From Gordonia sp. UBA5067 (GTDB lineage: Bacteria > Actinomycetota > Actinomycetes > Mycobacteriales > Mycobacteriaceae): DNA of 8,565 nt. This document shows positions 5,600 through 8,565 of the stretch, one piece after another (positions within the stretch are counted from its first letter, which is position 1; every line of letters begins with the position of its first letter). Location: contig NZ_DIAX01000046.1 of the NCBI RefSeq assembly GCF_002414845.1, positions 1 through 8,565 of the forward strand. Reading direction: 5' to 3'. Under the pieces are notes generated by a model, which was not told where the DNA came from, searched no databases, and saw only the letters and a list, made by a program, of their open reading frames with translations. A program made the translations under genes and the position numbers.

Positions 5600-8565
5600 A
5601 TGCACCATGCTCCGGGACCGGTCGGTCTCTACGATCCTGCCTATGAACACGACGCGTGCGGCGTCGCGTTCGTCGTCGACATGTACGGCCGCAAGAGCCG
5701 AGACATCGTCGAGAAGGCGATCACCGCGTTGGTGAACCTCGAGCATCGCGGTGCCGCGGGCGCCGAGCCGAACACCGGCGACGGCGCGGGAATCATGATC
5801 CAGATCCCCGACGCCTTCTTCCGCGCCGTGGTCGACTTCGACCTCCCCGCCGAGGGGGCCTACGCCACCGGCATCGCCTTCCTGCCGCAGGGCAGCGACG
5901 ATGCGCGGGCCGCGGTCGAGGGTGTCAACCGGATCGTCGAAGAGCAGGGCCTGGTCGTGCTCGGCTGGCGGGACGTCCCCGTCGACGATGCGTCGATCGG
6001 AGCGCTCGCCCGGGACGCGATGCCGACCTTCCGTCAGGTGTTCATCGCGTTCGGCGGGAGCGAAGCAGACCGTAGCGATGGCCGCGCCGGCGACGAGTTG
6101 GAGCGCCGGGCGTATGTCGTTCGCAAGCGCGTCGAGCACGAACTCGGCAGCAAGGGCGCCGGCGAGGGGGCCGAGGCGTCGGGCACCGTGTACTTCCCCA
6201 GCCTGTCGGGCCGGACCGTCGTCTACAAGGGGATGCTGACGACGCCGCAGTTGCGCGGCTTCTACCTCGACCTGCAGGACGAGCGCGTCGTGAGCGCGCT
6301 GGGATTGGTGCACTCGCGCTTCTCCACCAACACATTCCCGAGCTGGCCCCTCGCCCACCCGTACCGCCGGGTCGCGCACAACGGCGAGATCAACACCGTC
6401 AACGGCAACGAGAACTGGATGCGCGCCCGCGAGGCGCTGATGGACATGTCGGCCTTCGCCGCCGATGGCGACCGTGGTCTGGGGGAGGACGGCGGAGCCC
6501 GCGTCTTCCCGATCTGCACCCCGGGCGCGTCGGACACCGCCCGGTTCGACGAGGCGCTGGAGCTACTCCATCTCGGCGGGCGAAGCCTGCCGCACGCGGT
6601 GCTGATGATGATCCCCGAGGCGTGGGAACGCCACGAGTCGATGAACCCCGCACACCGGGCGTTCTACGAATACCACTCGGCGCTCATGGAGGCCTGGGAC
6701 GGCCCGGCATCGGTGTGCTTCACCGACGGCACCGTCATCGGCGCCGTCCTTGACCGCAACGGTCTGCGGCCGTCGCGGATCTGGGTCACCCGCGATGGGT
6801 TGATTGTTCTCGGCTCGGAGGTCGGCATCCTCGACGTCGACCCCGCGGACGTCGTGCAGAAGCTGCGGTTGCAGCCGGGCAAGATGTTCCTCGTCGACAC
6901 CGCGCAGGGCCGCATCGTCGACGACGTTGAGATCAAGGATCAGCTGGCCGCCGAGCACCCGTACGAACAGTGGCTGGCGGAAAACCAGATCAGCCTGGGT
7001 GAGCTGCCCGCGCCCGAGCACATCCACATGTCGCACGAGCGTGTTGCGCACCGGCAGCAGCTGTTCGGCTACACCAATGAGGACCTCAGCCTCCTGGTCA
7101 AGCCGATGGCGGCGACCGGCGCCGAGGCGATCGGGTCGATGGGCACCGACACCCCGGTAGCGGTTCTCTCGGCGCGATCGCGATTGCTGTTCGACTACTT
7201 TCAGCAGTTGTTCGCGCAGGTCACCAACCCGCCGTTGGACGCCATCCGGGAAGAAGTCGTCACCAGCATCGGACAGCGGATCGGGGGCCAGGGCGACCTG
7301 CTGCACCCGGCGCCGGCGTCCGCGCGCCAGATTGCGCTGCCGAGCCCGATTCTCGACAACGATGATCTGCGGCGGCTGATCACGATCGACGGCGCGGCCA
7401 CCGGCTTCGCATCGATCCACCTCCACGGCCTGTACCCGGTCGCCGAAGGCGGGGACGGACTGCGCCGTGCACTCGAGCAGGTGTGCAACCAGGTGTCGGC
7501 CGCCGTCGCCGACGGGGTGCAGTTGATCATCCTGTCCGACCGCGAGTCCGATGGGACGTTGGCACCGATCCCATCGCTGCTCCTGACATCGGCCGTGCAC
7601 CACCACATGGTGCGGGAGAAGACGCGGAGCCGGGCCAGCCTCATCGTCGAGTCCGGCGATGCCCGCGAGGTCCACCACATGGCCGCACTCATCGGCTTCG
7701 GTGCGTCGGCGATCAATCCGTACATGGCCTTCGAATCGATCGAAGACATGCTGGAATCCGGTGCCATCATCGGCGCTACCGGTGATCACGCATCGGACTT
7801 CGCGACGGCTCGTGCCAACTACATCAAGGCCGCCGGCAAGGGCGTGCTCAAGGTGATGAGCAAGATGGGCATCTCGACGGTCCCGTCGTACAGCGGCGCC
7901 CAGCTGTTCCAGGTCATCGGATTGAGCCAGGAGACCGTCGACGAGTTCTTCACCGGCGCCAACAGTCAGCTCGACGGCATCGGGCTCGACGAGATTGCCG
8001 ACGAGGTCGCCGCGCGCCACCACCTCGCCTTCTTGGCCCGGCCCGCCGAGTGGGCCCACCGCGAACTCGAAGTCGGTGGCGAGTACCAGTGGCGGCGCGA
8101 GGGGGAATATCACCTGTTCAACCCGGACACGGTGTTCAAGCTGCAGCACTCCACCCGGACCGGTCAGTACAAGGTGTTCAAGGAGTACACGGCGCTGGTG
8201 GACGACCAGTCGAAACGACTGGGCACCCTGCGCGGATTGTTCGACTTCAAGTTCGGTGATCGCGACCCGATCCCGATCGACAAGGTCGAGCCGGCGAGCG
8301 AGATCATCAAGCGCTTCTCCACCGGCGCGATGAGCTACGGTTCCATCTCGGCCGAAGCCCACGAGACGCTGGCGATCGCGATGAACCGGATCGGTGGCCG
8401 CTCCAACTCCGGTGAGGGCGGCGAAGACCCACGCCGCTTCAGCCGCGACGAGAATGGCGATTGGCGCCGGTCCGCGATCAAGCAGGTCGCGTCCGGCCGG
8501 TTCGGCGTGACCAGCCATTATCTGAGCAACTGCACCGACATCCAGATCAAGATGGCGCAGGGCGC
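5600..8565 (+). CDS. gltB: Glutamate synthase (NADPH) large subunit, 3' end missing
   Basis: GltB with GltD makes two glutamates from glutamine and 2-oxoglutarate, the GOGAT step of ammonium assimilation. The window holds 988 codons of about 1,500, without a stop or frameshift. Domains: a short propeptide with the glutamine-amidotransferase nucleophile Cys20 (EHDACGVAF), which must be exposed by cleavage of residues 1-19; the GATase type 2 domain to about 440, with [42 protein letters not shown] and DRNGLRPSR; the central domain (about 480-770) with [29 protein letters not shown] and [10 protein letters not shown]; and the first part of the FMN-binding synthase domain (from about 890) with [11 protein letters not shown] and [15 protein letters not shown]. 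The 3Fe-4S cysteines lie beyond the edge. The start ATG 5600 has a good ribosome-binding site. A GlnR-like array and a hairpin lie upstream. It matches mycobacterial GltB closely as remembered. gltD would be expected downstream. Confidence 0.97.
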   Translation, partial: MHHAPGPVGLYDPAYEHDACGVAFVVDMYGRKSRDIVEKAITALVNLEHRGAAGAEPNTGDGAGIMIQIPDAFFRAVVDFDLPAEGAYATGIAFLPQGSDDARAAVEGVNRIVEEQGLVVLGWRDVPVDDASIGALARDAMPTFRQVFIAFGGSEADRSDGRAGDELERRAYVVRKRVEHELGSKGAGEGAEASGTVYFPSLSGRTVVYKGMLTTPQLRGFYLDLQDERVVSALGLVHSRFSTNTFPSWPLAHPYRRVAHNGEINTVNGNENWMRAREALMDMSAFAADGDRGLGEDGGARVFPICTPGASDTARFDEALELLHLGGRSLPHAVLMMIPEAWERHESMNPAHRAFYEYHSALMEAWDGPASVCFTDGTVIGAVLDRNGLRPSRIWVTRDGLIVLGSEVGILDVDPADVVQKLRLQPGKMFLVDTAQGRIVDDVEIKDQLAAEHPYEQWLAENQISLGELPAPEHIHMSHERVAHRQQLFGYTNEDLSLLVKPMAATGAEAIGSMGTDTPVAVLSARSRLLFDYFQQLFAQVTNPPLDAIREEVVTSIGQRIGGQGDLLHPAPASARQIALPSPILDNDDLRRLITIDGAATGFASIHLHGLYPVAEGGDGLRRALEQVCNQVSAAVADGVQLIILSDRESDGTLAPIPSLLLTSAVHHHMVREKTRSRASLIVESGDAREVHHMAALIGFGASAINPYMAFESIEDMLESGAIIGATGDHASDFATARANYIKAAGKGVLKVMSKMGISTVPSYSGAQLFQVIGLSQETVDEFFTGANSQLDGIGLDEIADEVAARHHLAFLARPAEWAHRELEVGGEYQWRREGEYHLFNPDTVFKLQHSTRTGQYKVFKEYTALVDDQSKRLGTLRGLFDFKFGDRDPIPIDKVEPASEIIKRFSTGAMSYGSISAEAHETLAIAMNRIGGRSNSGEGGEDPRRFSRDENGDWRRSAIKQVASGRFGVTSHYLSNCTDIQIKMAQG

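Noticed and set aside
6563..8518. 651-codon open frame antisense to gltB
   Set aside because: It is fully covered by the gltB frame, which carries clear family motifs; the antisense translation is Arg/Asp/His-rich with no recognisable domain, as expected of GC-rich shadow frames.

Overview
The window is a GC-rich stretch of an actinobacterial chromosome. The gene content and motifs (a LigB-type ATP-dependent DNA ligase, a GltB very like mycobacterial GltB as I remember it, frequent GTG starts, a likely leaderless gene) point to the Mycobacteriales (Mycobacterium, Gordonia, Williamsia or relatives). The genus cannot be fixed from the sequence alone. No mobile element, CRISPR array, tRNA or rRNA gene is visible.

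Layout: (1) 1-1125, plus strand, is the 3' three quarters of an ATP-dependent DNA ligase gene (ligB-like). (2) After a 34-base convergent junction come four minus-strand genes. Read in their own direction they are an alpha/beta-hydrolase esterase (5322-4297), a DUF937/YidB-like protein (4238-3690), a strong hairpin terminator (3660-3624), then a DUF2207 membrane protein (3604-1787) and a LemA-family protein (1732-1160). The hairpin splits them into two transcription units, esterase-DUF937 and DUF2207-LemA. (3) A 277-base divergent intergenic region (5323-5599) holds the most interesting regulatory sequence. (4) From 5600 to the window end, plus strand, runs gltB, the large subunit of NADPH-glutamate synthase. 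It is cut by the edge after 988 codons, at the start of its FMN-binding domain.

How the genes work together: gltB belongs to ammonium assimilation, the GS-GOGAT cycle. Between esterase and gltB there is a three-part array matching, from memory, the actinobacterial GlnR nitrogen-regulator box (GAAAC-n6-TTCAC-n6-GAAAC), followed by a GC hairpin in the probable gltB leader. DUF2207 and LemA are a recurring bacterial membrane pair of unknown function. The esterase and DUF937 genes have no evident link to it. DNA ligase is a DNA-repair gene and is probably an unrelated neighbour.

I do not see a clearly new biological system. The points most worth a second look are the GlnR-like array with its phased repeats, the gltB leader hairpin, the terminator that overlaps the leaderless DUF2207 promoter, and the uncharacterised DUF2207-LemA unit.
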